Shown: positions 19,482 through 27,623 of the stretch, in pieces
Numbering within the stretch: position 1 is the first letter of the stretch
How the letters are laid out: each line of letters starts with the position of its first letter
Assembly: GCF_000521605.1 (NCBI RefSeq)
Contig: NZ_CP006942.1
Coordinates: 744,001 to 808,000 of the forward strand
DNA from: Mannheimia sp. USDA-ARS-USMARC-1261
Lineage (GTDB): Bacteria; Pseudomonadota; Gammaproteobacteria; Enterobacterales; Pasteurellaceae
Reading direction: 5' to 3'
Length of the DNA: 64,000 bases
Made by a program: the position numbers and the translations under genes
Notes under the pieces: generated by a model
The model's input: only the letters and a program-made list of their open reading frames with translations
The model's database searches: none
What the model was told of the DNA's origin: nothing

Positions 19482-20378
19482 TTACTTTAAATTTTTTGCG
19501 AGTGTTTCAATATATTCCACACCGATACCACAACAGCCACCGATAATGGTTGCTCCTTGTTCCGTCCATTTTTTTGCCCACGCTAAATAAGCATTCGGAT
19601 CTAAATCTTTACGAACTTCGTCTAAGCCGTCATTAGCGGTTGCATCTTTAGGCTGAGGTGCGAACGCATTAGCATAAGCTCCTATGCGGATATGAGTTGC
19701 ATTGAGTTCAGCTAAAATTTTTTGTGTAACCGCTAAGGCTTCACCAATCACTTCGGGTTGGCAACAGTTAAATAAAATTGCCTGAACGCCTAATGCTACC
19801 ATTTCTTCAACGGCTTGTTTTACCGTTTCACCTGAGCGTAATTTAGGCTCTGTAGTTGGTTCATCATCAATGAGTGTGAAAGAAACCCATAATGGGCGGT
19901 TATCTTTTGGTAATAGTGCTTTGATTGAAATGGGTTCAATAATGGCACTTTGAGTTTCGCATAACCAAATATCTACATAAGGCGAAAGCCCATCAATTAA
20001 GGGTTGAGCAATTTCTGCAAAACGTTCCATTTTTATCAGATCCGCTCGGTAAGAACCAAACATCGGTGGGAGCGAGCCTGCAATTTGAGTTGCAAAATTT
20101 CCGGAATTTTTGACCGCTTGTTTAGCAAGACGACCAGCCAAATCAGCCAAACTTTTGCCATCAGCGGAAAAACGTTTTTCGCCGATATGAAAAGGTACAA
20201 CAGCATAGCTATCGGTAGTAATAACTTCTGCTCCGTGAGCGATAAAATCTTCGTGAACAGCTTGCACAAAGTGTGGACCTTCATACAAAGCGGCAGCAGA
20301 CCATTCGGGCTGATGGAAAGGAGCTTTACGACGCATTAATTCACGGCTCATTCCGCCGTCTAATATTGTGATTGACAT
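19482..20378 (-). CDS. mmuM: Homocysteine S-methyltransferase (MmuM-like)
   Basis: The 298-residue cytoplasmic enzyme starts ITILDGGMSRELMRR and ends with the zinc-binding IIGGCCGI motif; the third cysteine is in FNCCQPE near residue 215. These are the hallmarks of the family that methylates homocysteine to methionine with S-methylmethionine (or S-adenosylmethionine) as donor. Length fits MmuM (310 in E. coli). It is first in a two-gene unit with the APC transporter, suggesting uptake and use of a methylated or sulfur amino acid. The symbol is by similarity; the donor is not proven. Confidence 0.87.
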   Translation of the reverse strand: MSITILDGGMSRELMRRKAPFHQPEWSAAALYEGPHFVQAVHEDFIAHGAEVITTDSYAVVPFHIGEKRFSADGKSLADLAGRLAKQAVKNSGNFATQIAGSLPPMFGSYRADLIKMERFAEIAQPLIDGLSPYVDIWLCETQSAIIEPISIKALLPKDNRPLWVSFTLIDDEPTTEPKLRSGETVKQAVEEMVALGVQAILFNCCQPEVIGEALAVTQKILAELNATHIRIGAYANAFAPQPKDATANDGLDEVRKDLDPNAYLAWAKKWTEQGATIIGGCCGIGVEYIETLAKNLK

Positions 20379-20494
20379 ACAATTTCCTAATTAAAAGGTA
20401 AGAACAATAGAATAAATTGGAGTAGTTTACTGGCTTTTTGAATAAGTGCTTATAACTAAATAGTATAAATTAGATTTTTTTGTAAAACAGATGG

Positions 20495-21049
20495 TTATTC
20501 CAAGCTAAAATAAGAAAGCACTTCTTGTAGATTAGTTTGTATTACCATCGGATCGACCGGATTATCTGACATCACAACGTGTTCCATCATTGCAATAGAA
20601 AGCGTTGCAAAGAGTTTACCTTGAAACTCAGCATCAATATCATTAAGACTTTTTCGTGTTGAAATAACGTCAATGTATTTCTTTTTTACTTCTTCTTGAA
20701 TTTGCCTTTTTAAGCTAATACGGTGGGTATCAATTTTCCATAAGGTCTGTAATGTGTGGCGAAGTGTATTAATAATAGGGGCTGCTTTGGTTGCAAATTC
20801 CAGAGTAGGGGTACTAAAACGCTCTTCAAGAAGAGGAATAAGAGATTGGTTTTTGAGTTTTTCGATAATATCGGTTGCCAGATGGTCTTTATTTAAATAG
20901 TGCTTATAAAAGGTGGATCGGTTAATTTTGGCATTATCTAAGATATCTTGCACCGTAATGTCATCATAATCTTGCTTTTCAAGCGTTGTAATGAAAGCTT
21001 GGTGGATAATCTCTTTTGTGCGGGTAATTCTAGGATCTTCTTTTTTCAT
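20495..21049 (-). CDS. TetR/AcrR family transcriptional regulator
   Basis: The 184-residue protein has the TetR N-terminal helix-turn-helix (ITVQDILDNAKINRSTFYKHY, about residues 31-51) and a divergent helical ligand domain. I place the start at ATG 21049, with GGGAA just upstream; a GTG at 21058 is possible. It is divergent from the four-gene ABC export operon, and two near-identical 20-bp repeats lie between the genes, so it very likely controls that operon and itself. The inducer cannot be read from sequence. Confidence 0.87.
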   Translation of the reverse strand: MKKEDPRITRTKEIIHQAFITTLEKQDYDDITVQDILDNAKINRSTFYKHYLNKDHLATDIIEKLKNQSLIPLLEERFSTPTLEFATKAAPIINTLRHTLQTLWKIDTHRISLKRQIQEEVKKKYIDVISTRKSLNDIDAEFQGKLFATLSIAMMEHVVMSDNPVDPMVIQTNLQEVLSYFSLE

Positions 21050-21075
21050 ATTTCCCACTAACCATTGTAAATAAT

Positions 21076-21125
21076 CAACATTTTATGGTTTTTTGTATTA
21101 TTAGACAACATTTTATCGTTTTTTG
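21076..21125. promoter_or_regulatory. Paired 20-bp direct repeats, candidate TetR operator
   Basis: Two copies of a CAACATTTTAT(G/C)GTTTTTTG element (21076-21095 and 21106-21125) match at 19 of 20 positions. They are exactly 30 bp apart start to start, about three helical turns. They lie between the TetR gene and the adaptor gene, just upstream of a promoter-like TTGCTA-N17-TACACT (21130-21158). Confidence 0.55.
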
Positions 21126-21129
21126 ATGG

Positions 21130-21158
21130 TTGCTAATAGAATACGATTTTTTTACACT
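21130..21158 (+). promoter_or_regulatory. Candidate sigma-70 promoter of the export operon
   Basis: TTGCTA (21130-21135), 17-bp spacer, TACACT (21153-21158). The adaptor ATG is 33 bases further on. Each hexamer matches consensus at four of six positions. The second direct repeat ends four bases before the -35. Confidence 0.45.
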
Positions 21159-21191
21159 TCAGACCAGTTAGATAGACTATAAGGGTAAAAG

Positions 21192-22253
21192 ATGAAGAAA
21201 TTATTAATTACAACTTTGGTTGTTTTTGCTGCAGGTGGGGCTTATTTGTGGCAGCAAATACAGGGTGAGCGTACGGAATTGTCAGGGATTGTTGCAGTAA
21301 ATGGACGCTTGGAGTTAGAACGTTTAGATGTTGCAACCCTTTATGCAGGAAAAGTAGAAGAAATTTTAGTTAAAGAGGGGCAAAACGTTGAGAAAAATCA
21401 ACCGCTTGTACGCTTTTCTTCTACGCAATCACAAAGCCAAGTAACTTCCGCAGAGGCTCAAATTTCCGCTGCGAAAGCTCAAGTAGAAAGTGCTAAAGCA
21501 CAAAAATTACGTGCAGAAGAAGCAGTAGCTCGAGCTTCTGCGGAAATGAGTGCTCAGCAACAGCAAGTCTCTGTTGCTAAATTAGAATTAGATAATGCAA
21601 GAAAATTACGCCGTGAAAATTTAGTTTCTGCCAGTGAACTAGAACGTCGACAAGCGGCTCATAAAGCGGCTTTAGCGGCAGTTGAAACCGCAAAAGCAGC
21701 AAGAGCAGAAGCTCAGGCAGCAGTTAATCAAGCAAAGGCAGTGATTTCTCAAGCAGAAGCAACTGTTAATCAAGCTGAAGCAGCAGCCAACCAAGCGACT
21801 TCACAAAATGATGATATGTTAATTAAAGCACCCATTGCAGGTAGAGTAGAGTATCGCATTGTTGATGTGGGCAATGTGGTTGGTATGGGAGCAAAAGTGA
21901 TTAGTTTGCTTGATACTAAAGATGTTTACTTAAATGTATTTTTACCTGCGTATCAGTCGAATAATATCAAAATAGGTGAAGAAGCCCGCATTAAAATTGA
22001 TGGCACAGACTATGTTTTCCCTGCATACATTGGCTATGTAGCGAGTGAAGCTCAATTTACGCCAAAATCGGTGGAGACATTGGAGGAACGCACAAAATTA
22101 ATGTTTAAAGTGAAGCTACAAATTCCAGAGGAAATTGCCCAACAATATGTTGGATTTTTCAAGGGTGGTATGACAGCAATGGGTTATGTGAAATATGATA
22201 GCAGTTTGGATTGGTCTGAAACATTATCTGTAAAACTGCCAGAGAGCCGATAA
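21192..22253 (+). CDS. HlyD-family periplasmic adaptor (YhiI-like)
   Basis: The 353-residue membrane-fusion protein has an N-terminal anchor (LLITTLVVFAAGGAYLW), a lipoyl/barrel-sandwich half (LYAGKVEEILVKEGQNVEKNQPLV), a long Ala/Gln/Glu-rich coiled-coil hairpin (about residues 80-205) and the returning lipoyl half (IKAPIAGRVEYRIVDVGNVV). It would bridge the inner-membrane ABC transporter to the outer-membrane channel encoded three genes downstream. The order adaptor - fused ABC protein - permease is the same as E. coli yhiI-rbbA-yhhJ. Its stop abuts the next gene's ATG. Confidence 0.9.
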   Translation: MKKLLITTLVVFAAGGAYLWQQIQGERTELSGIVAVNGRLELERLDVATLYAGKVEEILVKEGQNVEKNQPLVRFSSTQSQSQVTSAEAQISAAKAQVESAKAQKLRAEEAVARASAEMSAQQQQVSVAKLELDNARKLRRENLVSASELERRQAAHKAALAAVETAKAARAEAQAAVNQAKAVISQAEATVNQAEAAANQATSQNDDMLIKAPIAGRVEYRIVDVGNVVGMGAKVISLLDTKDVYLNVFLPAYQSNNIKIGEEARIKIDGTDYVFPAYIGYVASEAQFTPKSVETLEERTKLMFKVKLQIPEEIAQQYVGFFKGGMTAMGYVKYDSSLDWSETLSVKLPESR

Positions 22254-24992
22254 ATGATGACTGAACTTGCGGTTAAAATTAGCAATCTTCGCCATACTTA
22301 TAAAAACACAGTGGCGGTTGATAATATCTCGCTTGAAATTCCGAAAGGCAGAACAGTTGGGCTGATTGGACCTGATGGTGTGGGTAAATCAACTTTGCTC
22401 TCGCTGATTGCTGGGGTAAAAATTCTTCAGCAGGGAGAGATTTCGGTGTTTGGGCTAGATGTATCAAAAGCCAAAGACCGAGACATCTTAACCCACAAAG
22501 TTGCATTTATGCCGCAAGGGTTGGGGAAAAACCTCTACCTTACACTTTCCATTTATGAAAATATTGATTTTCACGCCCGAATGTTCGGGTTATCGCCAAG
22601 TCAGCGAAAAGCTCGGATTCATCGTTTGTTGAAAGCGACGGGGCTGTTGCCGTTTTCCGATAGAGCCGCGGGTAAACTTTCGGGAGGAATGAAGCAAAAA
22701 CTCAGCCTTTGCTGTGCATTAGTGCATAGCCCTGAATTACTGATTTTAGATGAGCCAACAACAGGAGTTGATCCGCTTTCACGCCGTCAATTTTGGGAGT
22801 TAGTTGAAGAGTTGCGTGCTGAAACACCAGAGATGACAGTGATTATCGCCACCGCCTATATTGATGAAGCCGAAGGTTTTGAATATGTGATGGCGATGGA
22901 CGATGGTAAGTTAATTGTTGATAAACCCACTCAAACTGTTATTGCTGAAACCAATAGCCAAAATTTAGAGCAAGCCTACATTAAATTATTGCCACCTGAA
23001 AAACAGGGGGCAGTAGATGGCTTGGTTATTCCTCCTTTTGAGCCATTAAAAGATGAGCCGCCCGTTATTGTAGCGGAAGGATTAACCAAGAAATTCGGCG
23101 ATTTTGTTTCAGTAGATAATGTGAGCTTCGTTATCCCTAAAGGCGAAATTTTCGGCTTTTTAGGCTCTAACGGCTGTGGCAAATCCACCACAATGAAAAT
23201 GCTAACAGGTTTGCTTGAGCCAACTGAAGGCTCGGCATTACTGCTGGGTCAGCCAATTGATGCGAGCAATATCAATACTCGAAAGCGAGTGGGATATATG
23301 TCGCAAGCATTTTCACTTTATGAAGAGCTAACAGTACAAGAAAATCTTGAACTACACGCCAAACTTTATCAAATTCCGTGTAGTGAATGGTCGTATTATG
23401 TTAATAATGTAATGAACCAATTTGACCTTGCCGATTTAGCTGAGGAAAAACCTTTATCGTTACCACTTGGCATTCGACAACGCTTACAGCTTGCCGCTGC
23501 TTGTCTGCATAAACCTGAAGTGTTGATTTTAGATGAACCTACTTCTGGGGTTGATCCGGCAGCTCGTGATATGTTTTGGGAGTATTTAATTAAACTTTCC
23601 AGAGAAGATCGTATTACCATTTTCATTACCACCCACTTTATGAATGAAGCGGCTCGTTGTGATCGTATTTCTTTTATGCACCGAGGAAAAGTACTTGGCG
23701 TTGGCACACCTGAAGCATTAAGGTTAGGCAAAAATGCGAAAACACTTGAAGAAGCCTTTATTATTTATTTAGAAGAGCAAAATGATGAAGTAACTGCTCC
23801 AAAAGAGGCTGTTGATAACGAAGAGCAAGCAAATAGTTCATTACAAGCGGTCAAAAATCGGCAGTTTTTTACAAATGGGCTGAGTGTTATCTGGACTTTT
23901 GCTGTGCGTGAAGGAAAAGAACTGTTAAGAGACAATATACGTTTACTATTCGCCTTGCTTGGACCGCTGGTAATGTTGCTGGCGATGGGATCGAGTATAT
24001 CTTTTGATATCAAACCTTTAAATTTTACTGTGCTTGATCACGATAATAGCTCGGAAAGTCGTAAATTGATTGAAGCCTTTTCCGGTTCGCCGTATTTTAT
24101 TCGTCAAGACAATATTTATTCGATAGATGAGATAAATCTTAGCCTACAAACAGGTAAAGCAAAATTAGTATTAGAAATTCCCTCTGATTTCGGGAGAGAT
24201 CTATTAGCTCAAAGAATGCCTGAGGTCGGTATATTTATTGATGGAGCTTTCCCAAGTACCGCAGAGAATTTAAGAGGTTCGGCACAAGGCGTTATCGGGC
24301 AATATATGCAGGAAATGTTAAGAGAAAATGGCATTAGTGCGAATATGCCTTCTGTAACTGAACCTCGAATGATCTATAACCAAGATTTCAAAAGTGTGTT
24401 TGCGATGACACCGGGCATTATTATGCTTGCGATGATGCTTGTGCCGCCAATGATGACCGCACTTAGTGTGGTAAGAGAAAAAGAGATGGGAACAATTATG
24501 AACCTCTACGGATCGCCTGCTTCTCAATTCCAGTTTTTGTTAGGCAAGCAGCTTCCTTATATCGCACTCTCATTTATCAGCTATTTAATTATGGTACTGG
24601 CAGCTATTTTTGTATTTGGTGTGCCGATTAAAGGCTCGATAACCGCAATGTTCTTAGGTGTGTTATTGGCAATTTGTGCTTCAACAGGTTTTGGCTTATT
24701 GGTTTCTAGTTTTGTGAAATCACAAGTAGCTGCTATTTTTGCCGCCGCAATTATTTCAATTGTACCGACTATTAACTTCTCAGGAATGATGTATCCTGTA
24801 TCTCGTTTAGATGAAAATGTGCAGCTGGTTTCAAAGATATTCCCGGGAGCTTGGTTTCAGCAAATCAGCTTAGGCGGATTTACTAAAGGGCTTGGCTTTG
24901 CTGATTTCCTCCAACCTTATTTAGCATTAGCGGTTATTTACGCCGTTTACCTTGTATTGGCAACTTTTGCGTTGAAGAAACAGGAGAAATAG
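22254..24992 (+). CDS. rbbA: RbbA-like fused ABC transporter (two ATPase domains plus permease)
   Basis: The 912-residue protein is the same size and plan as E. coli RbbA/YhiH (911). First ATPase: Walker A GPDGVGKST (unusual Asp, also in RbbA), signature LSGGMKQK, Walker B LLILDEPTTGVDP. Second ATPase: GSNGCGKST, degenerate signature LPLGIRQRL, LILDEPTSGVDP. The C-terminal ABC-2 permease (from about residue 545) has one N-terminal helix, a large periplasmic loop and five helices. RbbA was described as ribosome-associated, but this context (adaptor, permease and outer-membrane channel in one operon) points to export. The substrate is unknown. Confidence 0.9.
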   Translation: MMTELAVKISNLRHTYKNTVAVDNISLEIPKGRTVGLIGPDGVGKSTLLSLIAGVKILQQGEISVFGLDVSKAKDRDILTHKVAFMPQGLGKNLYLTLSIYENIDFHARMFGLSPSQRKARIHRLLKATGLLPFSDRAAGKLSGGMKQKLSLCCALVHSPELLILDEPTTGVDPLSRRQFWELVEELRAETPEMTVIIATAYIDEAEGFEYVMAMDDGKLIVDKPTQTVIAETNSQNLEQAYIKLLPPEKQGAVDGLVIPPFEPLKDEPPVIVAEGLTKKFGDFVSVDNVSFVIPKGEIFGFLGSNGCGKSTTMKMLTGLLEPTEGSALLLGQPIDASNINTRKRVGYMSQAFSLYEELTVQENLELHAKLYQIPCSEWSYYVNNVMNQFDLADLAEEKPLSLPLGIRQRLQLAAACLHKPEVLILDEPTSGVDPAARDMFWEYLIKLSREDRITIFITTHFMNEAARCDRISFMHRGKVLGVGTPEALRLGKNAKTLEEAFIIYLEEQNDEVTAPKEAVDNEEQANSSLQAVKNRQFFTNGLSVIWTFAVREGKELLRDNIRLLFALLGPLVMLLAMGSSISFDIKPLNFTVLDHDNSSESRKLIEAFSGSPYFIRQDNIYSIDEINLSLQTGKAKLVLEIPSDFGRDLLAQRMPEVGIFIDGAFPSTAENLRGSAQGVIGQYMQEMLRENGISANMPSVTEPRMIYNQDFKSVFAMTPGIIMLAMMLVPPMMTALSVVREKEMGTIMNLYGSPASQFQFLLGKQLPYIALSFISYLIMVLAAIFVFGVPIKGSITAMFLGVLLAICASTGFGLLVSSFVKSQVAAIFAAAIISIVPTINFSGMMYPVSRLDENVQLVSKIFPGAWFQQISLGGFTKGLGFADFLQPYLALAVIYAVYLVLATFALKKQEK

Positions 24993-26117
24993 ATGAACCG
25001 TTGGTTTAAAAATGTTGGTTTCCTCGCAGTTAAAGAGTTGAAAAGTTTATTTAGTGATAAGGTATTAGTTTTATTGATTATCTATATGTTTTCATTTGCC
25101 GTTATTACTATTGCGAAACAAGGAATGACCGATGTTAAAAATGGCTCGGTGGGAATAATTAACTACGATCATTCAGCACTATCTTACCGTTTGAAAGATG
25201 CATTAATTCCGCCTTATTTCAAAACAGTGGAAGATATTGAGCCTCAAGCGGTTGATCGTGCAATGGACGTGGGGAAATATACCTTTATTGTCGAAGTTCC
25301 GCCTAATTATCAACGAGATACCTTAGCAGGCAAAGAACCCAAAGTGCAGTTGTTGGTTGATGCAACAGCGATGACGCAAGCAAATATCGGGGCTCATTAC
25401 ATCAGCCAAATTTTTAGCCAAGAAATTCAGCGTTTTGTTGGTTCTACAGAAATGCCTGTTCCGTTCAATAACGCAATCAATGTGCTATATAATCCTAATT
25501 ATGATAGTGCTTGGTTTATGGGAGCAGGGCAGATTGTCGGTAATCTTACCTTATTAACTTTGTTGCTTTCAGGTTCTGCGGTAATTCGGGAAAGAGAGCG
25601 TGGCACAATAGAGCATTTATTGGTAATGCCTGTTCGCTCAAGTGAAATTGCAGTATCAAAAATTCTTGCTAATGGTGTAATACTGTTAATTGTTACTTTA
25701 TTCTCACTGAAATTTATTGTTTCGGGCTTTCTCGGTGCACCGATAAGCAATCAACAAATTGCGATTTTCATTTTAGGCGTAGCCATTTTTCTGTTTTCGA
25801 TTGCTTCACTTGGTATTTTATTGGCGGTTTTTGCCCCCACAATGCCACAATTTGGCTTGCTCTGTATTCCGATTTATTTAGTTATGTATATGCTTTCAGG
25901 GGCAAATTCTCCGCTTGAAAATATGCCCCAATTGGCACAGCAATTAACGCAATTCTCGCCCACTACTATTCTGGGGAGTTATGCTCAAGATGTATTATTT
26001 CGCAATGCAGGCTTAGATTTGGTGTGGTTGCACTTAGTAAAAATGGCGTTAATTGGGGCGGTTTTTTTAGGCATCGCATTAATGCAATTTAAATCTATGC
26101 TATCTAAACAAGGATAA
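24993..26117 (+). CDS. ABC-2 type permease (YhhJ-like)
   Basis: The 374-residue inner-membrane protein (E. coli YhhJ: 374) has one N-terminal helix (VLVLLIIYMFSFAVITIA), a periplasmic domain of roughly 140 residues, and five to six C-terminal helices with the ERERGTIEHLLVMPV coupling segment typical of ABC-2 permeases. It abuts the RbbA-like gene, so the two likely form a heterodimeric membrane part. Confidence 0.92.
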   Translation: MNRWFKNVGFLAVKELKSLFSDKVLVLLIIYMFSFAVITIAKQGMTDVKNGSVGIINYDHSALSYRLKDALIPPYFKTVEDIEPQAVDRAMDVGKYTFIVEVPPNYQRDTLAGKEPKVQLLVDATAMTQANIGAHYISQIFSQEIQRFVGSTEMPVPFNNAINVLYNPNYDSAWFMGAGQIVGNLTLLTLLLSGSAVIRERERGTIEHLLVMPVRSSEIAVSKILANGVILLIVTLFSLKFIVSGFLGAPISNQQIAIFILGVAIFLFSIASLGILLAVFAPTMPQFGLLCIPIYLVMYMLSGANSPLENMPQLAQQLTQFSPTTILGSYAQDVLFRNAGLDLVWLHLVKMALIGAVFLGIALMQFKSMLSKQG

Positions 26118-26121
26118 AAAA

Positions 26122-27516
26122 ATGAATCTTTATAAATTATCAACAATTGCAATTTTTACCGCTTTTTTGACCGCTTGTAATAGCATTACCGTCGATACCC
26201 AATCTTCCGTTGAAGTACCGCTTGAGTTTGATCAAACTCAAGCAGCGAAAGGAGCAAATGAAATCCAGCAATGGTGGAAAAACTGGAATGATCCGCAATT
26301 AACAGCCTTGATTGAACAAGGATTAGCTAACAGCCTTGATATCAAACTCGCCCAAGCCCGATTAGCGGAAGCTCAAGCCAACAGCCAATATACCGAAGCC
26401 GATAAAGGGATTAACATTGGGGCAAGTGGTTCTGTTGGTGGAGGTCTGATGGATATGGACACCGGGTTGTTTGACCCAAAACGCTCTGATGTAGCAGCGA
26501 TACAAGGCGGAATCTCTGCTTCTTGGGAGCCAGATTTTTTTGGTAAAAAACGTAGCGATGCTGATGCTGCAAGAGCAGGAGCGTTAGCACGCCAAGAACA
26601 AGTTTATGGTGCTCAGCTTTTAGTTTCCAGCGGCATTGCAGAAAATTATTTGCGAATTTATGCCATCGATCAGCAGCAAGAAATTCTGCGTAAAAATGTG
26701 GCTATCTTGAATGAACTACAGCGTTATATTCAAGGGCGTTTTAATGCCGGGCAGGCAACTGCGTATGAAATCAGTGAAATTAAAGCTCAAATTACCGCAT
26801 TACAGGCTCAACAATCAACGTTACAATCACAAGCTGATGCCCTTACACGCAATATTGCGGTATTGATTGGTTCAGTGCCACAAGGTTTTCACATTTCCAA
26901 AAGTGGTAATCCATTAGCGAAAATTCCGGATAGCCCAAGCGGGCAAGTGCCAAGTACAGTGATTGAACGCCGCCCGGATATAAGGGCAAATGCCCGTCAG
27001 GTAGAAGCAATGGCGGCTAAGCTTGCAAGTGCGAAAGTAGATCTCTACCCACGTTTTGACATCCAGTTCTTAGGACAGGGCGGTTATATCAAAATCAACA
27101 ATGATCTATCGCCAATTTCGGCTTTAGCGAACCTAGTGAGTGTTGGCGTGAAGCTCCCGATTTTTACCAATGGCAGAATTCAAGCGAATATCGATGCTTC
27201 AGATGCTCGCTTGCAAGCAGCAATGATTGAGTACGACAATAGTCTCTTAAACGCTCTCGGCGAGGTAGATTCTGCTTATCAACATCAATCTAGTTTAGCT
27301 AAGCAAAGCCGATTATTGCAAAATGCAGTACGACAAGCCCAAGAACAGGCAAATGATGCTCAAAGGTTGTTTAAATATGGCGAAAAAACTTTAGATGTGG
27401 CGATTAGAGCAAGAACATCGGTGCTGAATTATCAGCAACAATTGGTTCAATCTCAACTTTCACAAGCCTTAAATTTAATTAGCTTGTATAAAGCACTTGG
27501 CGGAGGCTGGAGATAA
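26122..27516 (+). CDS. Outer-membrane efflux lipoprotein (NodT/TolC type)
   Basis: The 464-residue protein has a lipoprotein signal ending LTAC-N (Cys19), then two repeated coiled-coil OMF halves: QWWKNWNDPQLTALIEQGLA at the start, RPDIRANARQVEAMAAKLASAKVDLYP in the middle. It would form the trimeric exit duct for the HlyD-RbbA-YhhJ system, making a complete tripartite exporter in one operon; the E. coli counterpart lacks its own channel gene. The lipobox codons for T-A-C coincide exactly with an uptake signal (ACCGCTTGT). Confidence 0.92.
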   Translation: MNLYKLSTIAIFTAFLTACNSITVDTQSSVEVPLEFDQTQAAKGANEIQQWWKNWNDPQLTALIEQGLANSLDIKLAQARLAEAQANSQYTEADKGINIGASGSVGGGLMDMDTGLFDPKRSDVAAIQGGISASWEPDFFGKKRSDADAARAGALARQEQVYGAQLLVSSGIAENYLRIYAIDQQQEILRKNVAILNELQRYIQGRFNAGQATAYEISEIKAQITALQAQQSTLQSQADALTRNIAVLIGSVPQGFHISKSGNPLAKIPDSPSGQVPSTVIERRPDIRANARQVEAMAAKLASAKVDLYPRFDIQFLGQGGYIKINNDLSPISALANLVSVGVKLPIFTNGRIQANIDASDARLQAAMIEYDNSLLNALGEVDSAYQHQSSLAKQSRLLQNAVRQAQEQANDAQRLFKYGEKTLDVAIRARTSVLNYQQQLVQSQLSQALNLISLYKALGGGWR

Positions 27517-27582
27517 CTTACAAGCGGTGAGATTTTTTATTATTTTTGCACTTTTTGTTATTTTTGCAAAAAAGCCAACAAA

Positions 27583-27607
27583 AATGACCGCTTGTAAAGC
27601 GGTCATT
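27583..27607. terminator. Bidirectional terminator between the export operon and adhE
   Basis: AATGACCGCTT / AAGCGGTCATT (27583-27593, 27597-27607) with a 3-base loop; it contains an uptake signal. A second uptake signal lies at 27523. Confidence 0.8.
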
Positions 27608-27623
27608 CTGTCATAGTGAAAGA

